A DNA stretch of 64,000 bases from an uncultured Paracoccaceae bacterium (GTDB lineage Bacteria > Pseudomonadota > Alphaproteobacteria > Rhodobacterales > Rhodobacteraceae): contig CANMTD010000006.1 in NCBI GenBank assembly GCA_947500775.1, positions 174,603 to 238,602 of the forward strand. Reading direction: 5' to 3'. A model generated the notes under the pieces. It made no database searches. It was not told where the DNA came from and saw only the letters and a list, made by a program, of their open reading frames with translations. This document shows positions 53,248 to 62,030 of this stretch, piece by piece (position 1 is the stretch's first letter; every line of letters starts with the position of its first letter). The position numbers and the translations under genes are program-made.

Positions 53248-54471
53248 ATGCACGACGAAGTAACTGGCAAAGTCCACTGGCACGAACCCATTTCAGAGGA
53301 ACGGGCGGGTCATGGGCGGTTCGGCCAGCCGATGTCCGACTATGACCGTTTCATGGAGGCGGACGGTATCGGAACGTTTCGCGGTCTTGGGTTCAACAGC
53401 ATCCACGATCTGCCGCTGAACGACTGGCCCAGAATGGGTGGGCGCGGGCATTACATCCAGTTGCACGGGACCGAGGGCAAGTGGGGCTGCTATGTGGTCG
53501 AGGTTCCGGCCGCCGGGGCGCTGATCCCCGAAAAGCACATCTATGAAGAGATTTTCATGGTCGCCGAAGGCCGCGGCACAACCGAGGTCTGGCTGGAAGA
53601 CGGCGGCCCGAAACATGTTTTCGAATGGCAGAAGGGGTCGCTGTTTTCGGTGCCGGTGAATGCCTATCACCGGATCGTCAACGCCACCAACAAACCCGCC
53701 CTGCTGATCGCGGGCACCACGGCGCCGAACCTGATGGACCTGATCGGGAACACCGATTTCATCTTCAACGCGCCTTATAATTTCAGCGACCGCTATTCGG
53801 CCTCCAGCGATTTCTACAAACCCTCGGAAGATGTGGAGCCGGACCCCATTCGCGGTCTGGCGATGCGGCGCACCAATCTGGTGCCCGATGTCGTGAACTG
53901 CGAACTGCCGCTGGATAACCGCCGTTCGCCGGGATACCGGCGGGTCGAACCCTTCATGACCGGCAACAAATTCTATCTGTGGCTGGGCCAGCATGAAACC
54001 GGGCGTTATTCCAAGGCGCATGCGCATACATCGGCCGCCGTGCTGATCGGGCTGAAGGGGCAGGGCTATACCTATACCTGGCCCGAAGAGCTGGGCGTGA
54101 ACCCGTGGAAAGACGGCAACGGCGATCAGGTGCAGCGGATCGATTATGGCCAGTTCGGCATGGTCAGCGCCGCGCCGGGCGGGTCGCGCTGGTATCACCA
54201 GCATTTCAACGTTTCCAGCGAACCGTTCCGGATTTCCGCATGGTTTGGCCCGAACCACCCAAGCCTTGTGACCGGCCTGCGCCCCGGCGCCGAGCAGACC
54301 GATTACACCGCGATGGAAATTCAGGAAGGCGGCACTGCCATCCCCTATTGGATGGAGGACCCGTTCCTGCGCGAAGAATTCGAAAGTCAGATCAAACGCA
54401 ATGGCGGCAAGGTCCGGATGGAGCCGTCCCGCTATGAGGTTCCGGAAGGGATGGACTGGCCGCGTGACTGA
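53248..54471 (+). CDS. Bicupin protein
   Basis: This 407-residue soluble protein has two cupin barrels. The first holds PEKHIYEEIFMVAEGRGTTE and SLFSVPVNAYHRIVNAT. The second holds SKAHAHTSAAVLIGLKGQGY and WYHQHFNVSSEPFRISAWFG, whose His residues (HAH, HQH) could bind a metal. The length suits a bicupin dioxygenase, decarboxylase or isomerase, but I cannot assign a reaction. A GAAATAAG leader precedes the ATG. It lies between the two TTT transporters and overlaps the EutA-like gene by 8 bases, so a role in handling the imported acid is likely. Confidence 0.75.
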   Translation: MHDEVTGKVHWHEPISEERAGHGRFGQPMSDYDRFMEADGIGTFRGLGFNSIHDLPLNDWPRMGGRGHYIQLHGTEGKWGCYVVEVPAAGALIPEKHIYEEIFMVAEGRGTTEVWLEDGGPKHVFEWQKGSLFSVPVNAYHRIVNATNKPALLIAGTTAPNLMDLIGNTDFIFNAPYNFSDRYSASSDFYKPSEDVEPDPIRGLAMRRTNLVPDVVNCELPLDNRRSPGYRRVEPFMTGNKFYLWLGQHETGRYSKAHAHTSAAVLIGLKGQGYTYTWPEELGVNPWKDGNGDQVQRIDYGQFGMVSAAPGGSRWYHQHFNVSSEPFRISAWFGPNHPSLVTGLRPGAEQTDYTAMEIQEGGTAIPYWMEDPFLREEFESQIKRNGGKVRMEPSRYEVPEGMDWPRD

Positions 54472-55966
54472 TCTGGGGGCCACAGAACCAGCCCCGGGCG
54501 GGCGGATATTCTTTTCCGGGGCGGGACGCAGTCTTGTCGAAGAGGATGAAATCCGCCTGACCAGCGTCGGGGTGGATATCGGATCGTCCACCGCGCATCT
54601 GCTGTTTTCGCGGATCACGCTGGAACGTCTGGACACGCGCTATGTCGTGTCGCAGCGCGAGGTTCTGTATGCCTCTGACATCTTTCTGACGCCCTATCTG
54701 GACAACGGCGATATCGACACCGGGGGGCTGGCCACCTTCATCGACCGCGAATATGCCAAAAGCGGCGTGCGCCGCGACGATGTGGATTCCGGCGCGCTGA
54801 TCCTGACCGGGGTCGCGGTGCGCCGCCGCAACGCCCGCGCCATCGGCGAGCTGTTCGCGGCCGAGGCCGGGAAATTCGTATCGGTCAGCGCCGGGGACAA
54901 CCTTGAAACCGTCATGGCGGCGCATGGGTCGGGCGCTGTCGCGGCATCCGAACAGGGGCGGCGCGTGCTGAATATCGATGTGGGCGGCGGCACGACCAAG
55001 CTGGCGCTATGCGTGGGGGGCGAGATTGAAACCCTTACCGCGGTCGAGGCTGGCGCGCGGCTGGTCGTGACGAATGGCGCGGGCGCGATCATCCGGCTGG
55101 AAGATTTCGGCGCACGGGCCCTGGACGGCGGGGGCGCAATAGGGGATGTGCTGACCCCCGCCGAAAAGGCAGAACTGGCCGGGCTGTTCGCCGACCGGAT
55201 CATGGCCGCGATTGCCGGGACATTGGACGATGAATTTCTGCGGCTGGCGGGGTTTCCGCAGGCGCTGGATTATGACGCGGTCATCGTTTCGGGCGGCGTG
55301 TCGGAATATTTCTACGGCGACGCACTGGCGGATTATGGCGATCTGGGGCCGGAACTGGCCGCGCGCCTACGCCGCCATCTTGAAAGCACCGGCGCCGAGA
55401 TTTTGCCGAACCGCGACGGTATCCGCGCCACCGTGGTCGGCGCGTCGCAATATACGGTTCAGGTCAGCGGCAGCACCGTTTTCCTTGATCCGCTTGAGAC
55501 CGTTCCGCTGCGCAACATCGCCTCGATCCGGCCCGATCTGACGCTGGACGAGGTGATCGATCCCGAAACGGTCGCCGCCGCACTGCAAAAAGAGCTGCGG
55601 TTTTTCGATCTGGCGGATGCGGAACAGCCGGTGGCGGTGTCGCTGCCGTGGCAGGGGTCGGCCTCTTACGCGCGGCTTGACGCGCTGTGCAAAGGGCTGG
55701 TGGCCGGGATGCAGGCGCTGCTGGCTGCGGGCCATCCGCTGATCCTGGTGATGGACGGCGATATCGGTGGTTTGCTGGGGATGCACCTGCGCGAAAACGC
55801 GATTACGGATAATCCCATCGTCTCGATCGACGGGATACGGCTTTCCTCTTTCGATTTTATTGATATCGGTGAGGTCATCCGGTCAACAGGGTCGGTCCCG
55901 GTTGTGGTCAAATCCCTGGTCTTTCCCGGAGAAAACGAACAGCGCAGTGCGGAGGGTGCGGTATGA
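54464..55966 (+). CDS. eutA: EutA-like ethanolamine ammonia-lyase reactivating factor
   Basis: About 500 residues of the actin/Hsp70-like ATPase fold. Phosphate loops are SVGVDIGSSTAHLLFSR (about 32-48) and VLNIDVGGGTTKLALC (about 170). ALILTGVAVRRRNAR and VIVSGGVSEYFYGDAL follow, the order known from EutA, which exchanges damaged cobalamin on ethanolamine ammonia-lyase (EutBC). No eutBC gene is in the window. GTG at 54464 overlaps the bicupin stop; an in-frame ATG at 54434 would add ten residues. Overlap with the bicupin before it and tctB2 after it puts it in the transport operon. Its partner enzyme here may not be EutBC. Confidence 0.8.
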   Translation: MTDLGATEPAPGGRIFFSGAGRSLVEEDEIRLTSVGVDIGSSTAHLLFSRITLERLDTRYVVSQREVLYASDIFLTPYLDNGDIDTGGLATFIDREYAKSGVRRDDVDSGALILTGVAVRRRNARAIGELFAAEAGKFVSVSAGDNLETVMAAHGSGAVAASEQGRRVLNIDVGGGTTKLALCVGGEIETLTAVEAGARLVVTNGAGAIIRLEDFGARALDGGGAIGDVLTPAEKAELAGLFADRIMAAIAGTLDDEFLRLAGFPQALDYDAVIVSGGVSEYFYGDALADYGDLGPELAARLRRHLESTGAEILPNRDGIRATVVGASQYTVQVSGSTVFLDPLETVPLRNIASIRPDLTLDEVIDPETVAAALQKELRFFDLADAEQPVAVSLPWQGSASYARLDALCKGLVAGMQALLAAGHPLILVMDGDIGGLLGMHLRENAITDNPIVSIDGIRLSSFDFIDIGEVIRSTGSVPVVVKSLVFPGENEQRSAEGAV

Positions 55967-56481
55967 GCGACGAAAGCGGTCTGGAAACGCCGGGATCGGT
56001 GAAATCGATCTGGCCGGCGGTCGTCATTCTGGGTTTTGCGGCGGCGATTTATATCGTGGCGCAGGGATACAGCGAAACCGCGCGGCGGTTCCCCAGCATG
56101 GTGGCGATTTCCCTGATGGTTCTGGGGGCGATTGATCTGTACAGCCGCACCGGGTTGCCGGGGCGGGACGCGGTGAATGCGTTCTGGGGCAGCGGGTTTG
56201 ACCGGCGCGAAATGGTCAAGGTCCCGCCATTGGGCAAGGAACTGGCGCTGTTTGCATGGATTGCGGCGGCCTTTCTGGGCATGGCGATTTTCGGCATTCT
56301 GATCGCCGCCCCCCTGTTCGTTTTCCTCTATGTCTGGCGCCGCTCGGGGCGGTCTGTGGTGATGGCCTTCGCGGCCGGTTTCATCGTGTTCGCCTTTGAA
56401 TACGCGGTCTTTGAATGGGCGCTGGATTACACCCTGTACAGGGGTCTGATTTTGAATGGAGAAGGGTTCTCGGCTTGGTGA
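55963..56481 (+). CDS. tctB: Tripartite tricarboxylate transporter small permease (TctB), system 2
   Basis: This 172-residue membrane protein has about four helices, including SIWPAVVILGFAAAIYIVAQ and VVMAFAAGFIVFAFEYAVFE, and ends near LDYTLYRGLILNGEG, the TctB-type tail. Its ATG overlaps the eutA stop as ATGA. It precedes the matching tctC and tctA, giving B-C-A order, unlike system 1. Confidence 0.83.
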   Translation: MSDESGLETPGSVKSIWPAVVILGFAAAIYIVAQGYSETARRFPSMVAISLMVLGAIDLYSRTGLPGRDAVNAFWGSGFDRREMVKVPPLGKELALFAWIAAAFLGMAIFGILIAAPLFVFLYVWRRSGRSVVMAFAAGFIVFAFEYAVFEWALDYTLYRGLILNGEGFSAW

Positions 56482-56505
56482 GGCCCCACATAAGGGAGAG
56501 AGACA

Positions 56506-57447
56506 ATGATGAATAAATTCTGCGCGGGGATCGCCGCCTTGGGCGTTCTGTCGGCCGGTATGGCATTGGCGGAGTTCCCGGAAGACAAGCCGGTCAAATT
56601 TGTCGTGCCTTACAGCGCGGGCGGGGGATTTGATACCATCGTGCGGACCTTTGCCCCGGCGGTCGAGGAAACGCTGGGCGCGACGGTCGTGCCCGAGAAC
56701 ATCAAGGGCGCCTCGGGTACCCGTGGCGGGCAGGCCGTCGCGCGGTCCAAACCCGATGGCTATACCATCGGCATCTACAACATTCCGGGGCTGACGGTGT
56801 CGCAGACCCTTGGCCGCGATCTGGGGTTCAGCCTGGATGACGTGTCCTGGATCGCCAATCTGGCCCAGTCCAAATACGGCATCGCGGTCAAGGGCGATTC
56901 ACCGGTCAACACGATCGAGGATCTGTGCAACCTTGGCCATGCGATCAAACTGTCGGATACCGGCAAGGATACCACATCCTCGATCACCTCGGTCATCGCT
57001 TTCAACATCATCGGCTGCGATATCGTCAACGTGACGGGTTACAGCGGATCGAACGACACGATGATCGCGGTGATGCGCGGCGAGGTGGACGCGACGCTGA
57101 AACCGATTTCGTCGCTGGCGAAATACACGGCAACCGATGACCTGAAGCTGATCGTCACCTTCACCGACGACACCGTCGTCGAAGGCGTTCAGAACACCAC
57201 AGAGCTTGGCTTTCCCACGCTTGCCAAGTTTGGTCTGAACCGGGTTGTCGGCGGACCGCCCAACATGCCCGCCGATGTGATCGAAACCCTGGCGGCAGGA
57301 TTCAAGGATGCGGTTGCAAGCCCGGCGATTGTCGAATGGGCAGCGGGCACCAGCACGGATCTTTCCTTCATGGATGCGGCTGAGACAAAGGCGATGATGG
57401 ACGAGCTGTCCGAATTCTATCTGCAGTACAAAGATCTGCTGCAGTAA
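56506..57447 (+). CDS. tctC: Tripartite tricarboxylate transporter substrate-binding protein (TctC family), system 2
   Basis: This 313-residue periplasmic protein has a signal peptide ending GMALA. The TctC/Bug core reads FPEDKPVKFVVPYSAGGGFD, followed by NIKGASGTRGGQAVARSKPD and an SGSNDTMIAVMRGEVDATL segment. A strong AGGGAGAGAG ribosome site precedes ATG 56506. A 10-bp stem-loop separates it from tctA, parallel to system 1. The ligand is probably a carboxylic acid; its identity is unknown. Confidence 0.88.
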   Translation: MMNKFCAGIAALGVLSAGMALAEFPEDKPVKFVVPYSAGGGFDTIVRTFAPAVEETLGATVVPENIKGASGTRGGQAVARSKPDGYTIGIYNIPGLTVSQTLGRDLGFSLDDVSWIANLAQSKYGIAVKGDSPVNTIEDLCNLGHAIKLSDTGKDTTSSITSVIAFNIIGCDIVNVTGYSGSNDTMIAVMRGEVDATLKPISSLAKYTATDDLKLIVTFTDDTVVEGVQNTTELGFPTLAKFGLNRVVGGPPNMPADVIETLAAGFKDAVASPAIVEWAAGTSTDLSFMDAAETKAMMDELSEFYLQYKDLLQ

Positions 57448-57462
57448 CCCACACAGAAAAAG

Positions 57463-57492
57463 ACGGATGCGCGCGGCCATGTGCGCATCCGT
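57463..57492 (+). terminator. Intra-operon stem-loop between tctC and tctA (system 2)
   Basis: ACGGATGCGC (57463-57472) pairs perfectly with GCGCATCCGT (57483-57492) around a 10-base loop. It is 16 bases after the tctC stop, the same position as the hairpin of system 1 although the sequence is unrelated. Confidence 0.55.
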
Positions 57493-57513
57493 TCAGGAAC
57501 AAGGAAGATTTGA

Positions 57514-59025
57514 ATGGGATTTGAAGCGCTCCTTGGGGCCGTCGCCGAAGTCGCGAGCGGGGGAAGCATTCTTTTCCTGCTGGCCGGGGTGTTTTTGGGG
57601 CTTTGTTTCGGCGTGATCCCGGGGCTGGGGGGCACAACCGCGCTTGCGCTGCTGATCCCGGTGACGTTCGGCATGGATTCCCTTGATGCGATGTATCTGG
57701 CGGGCGGGGTCATGGGGGCCACATCGTTCGGCGGGTCGATCACGGCGATCCTGTTGAACACACCGGGCACGGCGCCGAATGCCGCGACCACCTTTGACGG
57801 TTATCCGCTGGCGCAGCAGGGCAAAGCCGGGCTGGCCATCGGCGCGGCGGCCTGTGCGTCGTCGATGGGCGGGCTGATCGGCCTTGTGACGCTGATCATC
57901 TTTATCCCGCTGGCCAAGGAAATCGTGCTCAGCTTCGGCCCGGCCGAGTTTTTCCTGCTGACGGTTCTGGGCCTTGCGGCCATCGCCGTATCCGTGCGGG
58001 GCAAGCTGTTGCGCGGCCTGATCGCGGGGGGCGTGGGCCTGATCATCGCCTTTATCGGCGCCGATACCATTACCGGCGACCTGCGCTTTACCGGGGGGAT
58101 CAATTACCTGTGGGACGGGGTGCCGCTGGTGCCCGCGCTGACCGGCATGTTTGCGATTTCCCAGATGATCGAACTGGCGCTGAAGGGCGGCACCGTCGCC
58201 ACATCCAGCGGGCAGGACGAGGCCGCGAACATGAAAATCAGCGGCGTCGGCGAAGGCGTCCTGTCGGTGTTCAAGAACTGGGGGGTGCTGTTGCGCGGGT
58301 CCGTCATCGGCACGTTGATCGGTGCGATCCCGGGGCTTGGCGGCACGGTCGCGTCTTTTCTGGCCTACAGTTCGACGGTGCAGACCGACAAGGACCCCGA
58401 GAGTTATGGCAAAGGTAACATTCGCGGCGTGATCGCGCCGGAATCGGCCAACAACGCCAAGGACGGCGGATCGCTGATCCCCACGGTGGCCTTCGGGATA
58501 CCGGGCAGCGCCGAAACCGCGCTGTTTCTGGGGATACTTGTGCTGCACGGCATCGATCCGGGCCCGACGATCCTGTTGTATCATGAGCGCGAGATTTACG
58601 GCCTGATCGTCGCCATCACCTTTGCCGCGGTTGCCGCGTCGCTGATCGGTCTGGTGCTGTCGCGGTTCCTGGTGCTGATCACGCGCATTGATGTGGGCAT
58701 CGTCGTGCCCGTCGTGGTCGCGATATCCCTGACCGGGGTCTATGTGCTGGACGGGCGCATGGCCGATGTTCTGCTGACGGTGATCATGGGGGTGATCGGA
58801 TATCTGATGATCCGCTTCGATTATCCCCGGCTGACGCTGGTGATCGCGCTGGTGCTTGGGGAAACGGCGGAACGGTCGTTCCATCAGGTACAGTTGATTT
58901 CGGATGGTCAGCCGCTGGGGTTCATGATGACGCGGGGCATTTCGGTTCTTTTGATCGCCGCGATCATCATAACCTTCTTCCTGCCGATCGCCCGGAAGCT
59001 GTTTCAAAAGAAAAGCGCGGCCTGA
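57514..59025 (+). CDS. tctA: Tripartite tricarboxylate transporter large permease (TctA), system 2
   Basis: This 503-residue protein has about 11-12 membrane helices. Family segments include FGVIPGLGGTTALALLIPVT, SITAILLNTPGTAPNAATTF, GAIPGLGGTVASFLAYSSTV and IRGVIAPESANNAKDGGSLI followed by PTVAFGIPGSAETALFLG. It is the last gene of the plus-strand transport operon and ends 10 bases before a strong terminator. AAGGAAG precedes the ATG. Confidence 0.92.
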   Translation: MGFEALLGAVAEVASGGSILFLLAGVFLGLCFGVIPGLGGTTALALLIPVTFGMDSLDAMYLAGGVMGATSFGGSITAILLNTPGTAPNAATTFDGYPLAQQGKAGLAIGAAACASSMGGLIGLVTLIIFIPLAKEIVLSFGPAEFFLLTVLGLAAIAVSVRGKLLRGLIAGGVGLIIAFIGADTITGDLRFTGGINYLWDGVPLVPALTGMFAISQMIELALKGGTVATSSGQDEAANMKISGVGEGVLSVFKNWGVLLRGSVIGTLIGAIPGLGGTVASFLAYSSTVQTDKDPESYGKGNIRGVIAPESANNAKDGGSLIPTVAFGIPGSAETALFLGILVLHGIDPGPTILLYHEREIYGLIVAITFAAVAASLIGLVLSRFLVLITRIDVGIVVPVVVAISLTGVYVLDGRMADVLLTVIMGVIGYLMIRFDYPRLTLVIALVLGETAERSFHQVQLISDGQPLGFMMTRGISVLLIAAIIITFFLPIARKLFQKKSAA

Positions 59026-59034
59026 CACCAAAAA

Positions 59035-59065
59035 GCCGGCGGTTGTGCGTACACAATCCGCCGGC
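59035..59065. terminator. Bidirectional terminator between tctA2 and the Rieske gene
   Basis: GCCGGCGGTTGTG pairs with CACAATCCGCCGGC (one bulged T) around CGTA. Runs AAAAA on the left and CTT on the right serve both strands. It sits between convergent genes. Confidence 0.75.
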
Positions 59066-59091
59066 TTCCCGGGAGGAGTTCCGGTGTTTCG

Positions 59092-59412
59092 TCAGGCCAG
59101 CTGAATGACCACCTTGTCGGCGTTTTCGACGACCTGATAGGTTTTCAGCGGGATCATGCAGGGCGGGGCGACGACTTCGCCGTTGCGGATATCAAAGCAG
59201 CCATTGTGAAAATCGCATTCGATCGTGTGCCCGTCCAGATAGCCTTCGGACAGGGAGCCGGGGCCATGCGTGCAGGTGTCGTCGGTGACATAGAACTGGC
59301 CCTGAACATTATAGACGGCAAGTTCCAGGTCCGCTTTTTCGACCTTGATCACCTCGCCTTCGGCCACATCGGATTTGTCACAAAGTTCAAGTGTTTCTGG
59401 TGAAGCAGTCAT
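59092..59412 (-). CDS. Rieske-type [2Fe-2S] ferredoxin
   Basis: This 106-residue soluble electron carrier has the Rieske pattern CTHGPG (Cys47, His49) and CDFHNGCFD (Cys66, His69), typical of ferredoxin components of ring-hydroxylating and related oxygenases. The open frame runs upstream to 59610, but ATG at 59412 gives the standard length. No oxygenase large subunit or reductase is encoded in the window. It should pass electrons to an oxygenase encoded elsewhere or to one of the cluster's own enzymes. It lies 127 bases after the SDR gene on the same strand. Confidence 0.85.
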   Translation of the reverse strand: MTASPETLELCDKSDVAEGEVIKVEKADLELAVYNVQGQFYVTDDTCTHGPGSLSEGYLDGHTIECDFHNGCFDIRNGEVVAPPCMIPLKTYQVVENADKVVIQLA

Positions 59413-59539
59413 TCTTTTCTCCGCAGGAATCTTCACTTTGCTTTTATCGGAACGCCGTTCCATATGCAAGAAATGAGTGGAAAACCCGCCCGGCAAAAAT
59501 CCGTGCTCTGGGCGCTTGAATTTCGCGGGCACCCGCGGG

Positions 59540-60307
59540 TCAGTGCATGCAGGACCCGCCATCGACGACCAGCGTCTGCCCGGTGATGAAATCACTGTCC
59601 GCCGAGGCAAAGAAAACCACCGCGCCGGTCAGGTCATCGGGGCGCTGAACCCGTTTCAGCGCGCGGGTGCCCACCGCGCGGGACCGGTTGGCGACGGTCG
59701 CGTCATCGGGGTTTTCTTCGGCCAGCGTGTTTCCCGGTGCCACGCAGTTGACGCAGATGTTGCTGTCGCCGACCTCTTTCGCAAGGGTCTTGGTGAAGCC
59801 CAGAATGCCCGCCTTGGAGGTGACATAGTGAATCCGCGTGGGCGCGCCCTTCAGCGCCGTGCCCGAGCTGATGTTGATGATTTTGCCATAACCCTGTTTG
59901 CGCATCTGCGGGATGACCGCCTGACTTGCCAGCCAGGGGCCTTTCAGATTGACCCGCATCATCGCGTCCCATTCGTCTTCGGCAATCGCGTCAAACCCCA
60001 CCCGCGACATTGGAACGGTGGCAAAGATCGCGGCGTTGTTGACCAGGATGTCGATGCGGGTGAATTTTTCCAGCGCGCGGCGCGCCATTTCGGCAACCGA
60101 GGCGCTGTCGCTGACGTCGGTCTGAACGGCCAGCGCATCATGCCCGGCGGCGCACAGCTCATCGGCCAGCTTTTGCCCGGCGGGACCGTCCAGTTCGGCG
60201 ATGACGACTTTGGCGCCTTCACGCGCCATTGCGATGGCATAGGCCTTGCCGATCCCATGCCCCCCGCCGGTGACGATGGCTGTGCGGTTTTCCAGTCTTT
60301 TGGTCAT
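59540..60307 (-). CDS. SDR-family NAD(P)-dependent oxidoreductase
   Basis: This 255-residue classical short-chain dehydrogenase has the cofactor loop TGGGHGIG (residues 13-20), Asn120, Ser147/148 in INISSGTA, and Tyr161/Lys165 in HYVTSKAG. A Glu-Leu-Asp (38-40) after the second strand suggests NAD rather than NADP. It probably oxidises an alcohol to a carbonyl compound in the same pathway as the aldehyde dehydrogenase 33 bases upstream. The substrate is unknown. Confidence 0.9.
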   Translation of the reverse strand: MTKRLENRTAIVTGGGHGIGKAYAIAMAREGAKVVIAELDGPAGQKLADELCAAGHDALAVQTDVSDSASVAEMARRALEKFTRIDILVNNAAIFATVPMSRVGFDAIAEDEWDAMMRVNLKGPWLASQAVIPQMRKQGYGKIINISSGTALKGAPTRIHYVTSKAGILGFTKTLAKEVGDSNICVNCVAPGNTLAEENPDDATVANRSRAVGTRALKRVQRPDDLTGAVVFFASADSDFITGQTLVVDGGSCMH

Positions 60308-60340
60308 GGGATTTCCTTTTGTGGAAATGTTGGGGGGCGG

Positions 60341-61810
60341 CTAGGGCGCGGGGGCCACGAAATTGACCGCCTGAACCTCGGTATAGCTAAGCAATTCGTC
60401 CAAGCCCTCTTCTCGGCTGACGCCGCTGTTTTTCAGGCCGCCATAGGGGACGTTGCGGAAATGCGTGCCGGTGCCGTTGATCCAGATATAGCCGGCCTCG
60501 ATATCATTCGAAAAATCCATCGCCTGTTGCAGGTCCCTGGTCCAGATCGACGCGGTCAGCCCATAATCCACGTCATTGGCCATGCTGACCGCCTGATCGT
60601 AGCTGTTCCAGCGCAGCACGCTGAGGACGGGGCCGAAGACCTCTTCGCGGGCGATGCGCATCGACATGTCGACATCGCCAAAGACCGTCGGCGATACCCA
60701 GAAGCCTTTTTTGAAGGCCGGGCCCTCGGGCGGGGTTCCGCCGGTAAGCAGGCGCGCGCCTTCGTCCTTGGCCAGGTCGATGTACTGCTTTGTCTTTTCG
60801 TATTGCTGCACCGAATTCATCGGCCCCATCGTCGTCGTTTCATCCAGCGGGTCGCCGATCCGGATGTCGGCAATCCGGGCCAGGACCTTTTCCAGAACAG
60901 TGTCGTAAATATCGTCATGCAGCATCAGGCGGCTGGTCGAGCCGCAGGATTGCCCCTGCCAGCCGAAATTCATGCCCCGGACGGCCGCGGCCGCCGCCGC
61001 ATCAAGGTTGGCATCGGGGCAGATGATCATCGGGTTTTTCCCGCCAAGTTCCAGCGTCACATGTTTGACCGCAACCTCGGCGGCATCGCGCTGAATGCCC
61101 ATGCCGGTGGCGACCGACCCGATAAAGGCCAGCCGTTTGATTTTGGGGTGGCGGGCAATGGCGCGACCGGTGGCGGCGTCGCCGGTGACGATGTTGATCA
61201 GCCCCGGCGGGGCAAGCTCGGCGCAGATTTCGGCCAGGATGCAGGCCGACAGCGGGCTTTGTTCCGACGGTTTGATGATGATCGAATTGCCCGCCATCAG
61301 GGCCGGGGCCAGACGGGAAGCGGCAAAACCGATCGGGTGGTTGAACGGAATGATGCGGCCAATGACGCCGTAAGGCACGCGTCTGGTGAAATGCAGCCCG
61401 CCGGGCGAGGCGGGAATGGTTTCGCCCTTCAACTCATACCCCAGCCCGGCGGCAAGGCGCATCCGTTCGACCGCAACGGACACATCGCGCCGCATCGGTC
61501 CAAGGGTGTTGCCGGTGTCGCGTGTTTCCAGTTGCGCGATTTCTTCGCTGCGTGCCTCGATGGCGTCGGCGATCTTGTTGATAAGGGCCGCGCGGGTGGA
61601 AATCGCCGTGGTTTTCCACTGCTTCTGCGCCCGGATCGCGGCCTCGGTCGCGGCGTCCACATCCACCGCATTGCCAAGGGGCACCTTGCCGATCGGCATT
61701 TCGGTGGCTGGATTGACGGACATAATCCATTGTCGGCCACTGCTTTTTACCAGATTGCCGTCAATCAGCATGCGTCTGGAACGGAACAGGTCATCAGGTT
61801 GTTCGGTCAT
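60341..61810 (-). CDS. Aldehyde dehydrogenase (NAD(P)-dependent)
   Basis: This 489-residue member of the ALDH superfamily has catalytic Cys289 in GQSCGSTSR, general base Glu254 in TLELGGKNP, Asn157 in FNHPIGFAA and Lys180 in IIKPSEQSP. It oxidises an aldehyde to a carboxylate. It is the first gene of the minus-strand operon with the SDR and Rieske genes and is divergent from the cupin pair, sharing a 220-base control region with it. Confidence 0.93.
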   Translation of the reverse strand: MTEQPDDLFRSRRMLIDGNLVKSSGRQWIMSVNPATEMPIGKVPLGNAVDVDAATEAAIRAQKQWKTTAISTRAALINKIADAIEARSEEIAQLETRDTGNTLGPMRRDVSVAVERMRLAAGLGYELKGETIPASPGGLHFTRRVPYGVIGRIIPFNHPIGFAASRLAPALMAGNSIIIKPSEQSPLSACILAEICAELAPPGLINIVTGDAATGRAIARHPKIKRLAFIGSVATGMGIQRDAAEVAVKHVTLELGGKNPMIICPDANLDAAAAAAVRGMNFGWQGQSCGSTSRLMLHDDIYDTVLEKVLARIADIRIGDPLDETTTMGPMNSVQQYEKTKQYIDLAKDEGARLLTGGTPPEGPAFKKGFWVSPTVFGDVDMSMRIAREEVFGPVLSVLRWNSYDQAVSMANDVDYGLTASIWTRDLQQAMDFSNDIEAGYIWINGTGTHFRNVPYGGLKNSGVSREEGLDELLSYTEVQAVNFVAPAP

Positions 61811-62030
61811 CCCACCCCCCTTTGGTCCGTATTGTTGTCATACGCGGCCAAGAGACATCAACAAGAATTCAATATAAAAGACCGACATTCTATATAGCGG
61901 AATTCAACTATTGCTGAACGGGGGTTGGTTTGTTCTACTTGCACAAGAATTTCGTGGATCAACCAAGGCTGTCGAAACCTGTCTGGCCGTTGATCCCACG
62001 ATCAGTGCGGAATTCTTTGGGAGGACAGTC
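61811..62030. promoter_or_regulatory. Divergent control region with an IclR-like dyad
   Basis: The gap between the aldehyde dehydrogenase gene and the first small cupin must carry both promoters. At 61888-61904 the dyad ATTCTATATAGCGGAAT has arms of the kind bound by IclR-family regulators (ATTCC...GGAAT), with a degenerate left half. It sits in an AT-rich stretch (CAATATAAAA nearby). GGGAGGA before ATG 62031 is the ribosome site of the cupin. No regulator gene is in view. Confidence 0.4.

Noticed and set aside
61911..62030. Earlier start of the first small cupin adding 40 residues
   Set aside because: The added part has no cupin similarity and covers the control region. GGGAGGA directly before ATG 62031 fixes the start.
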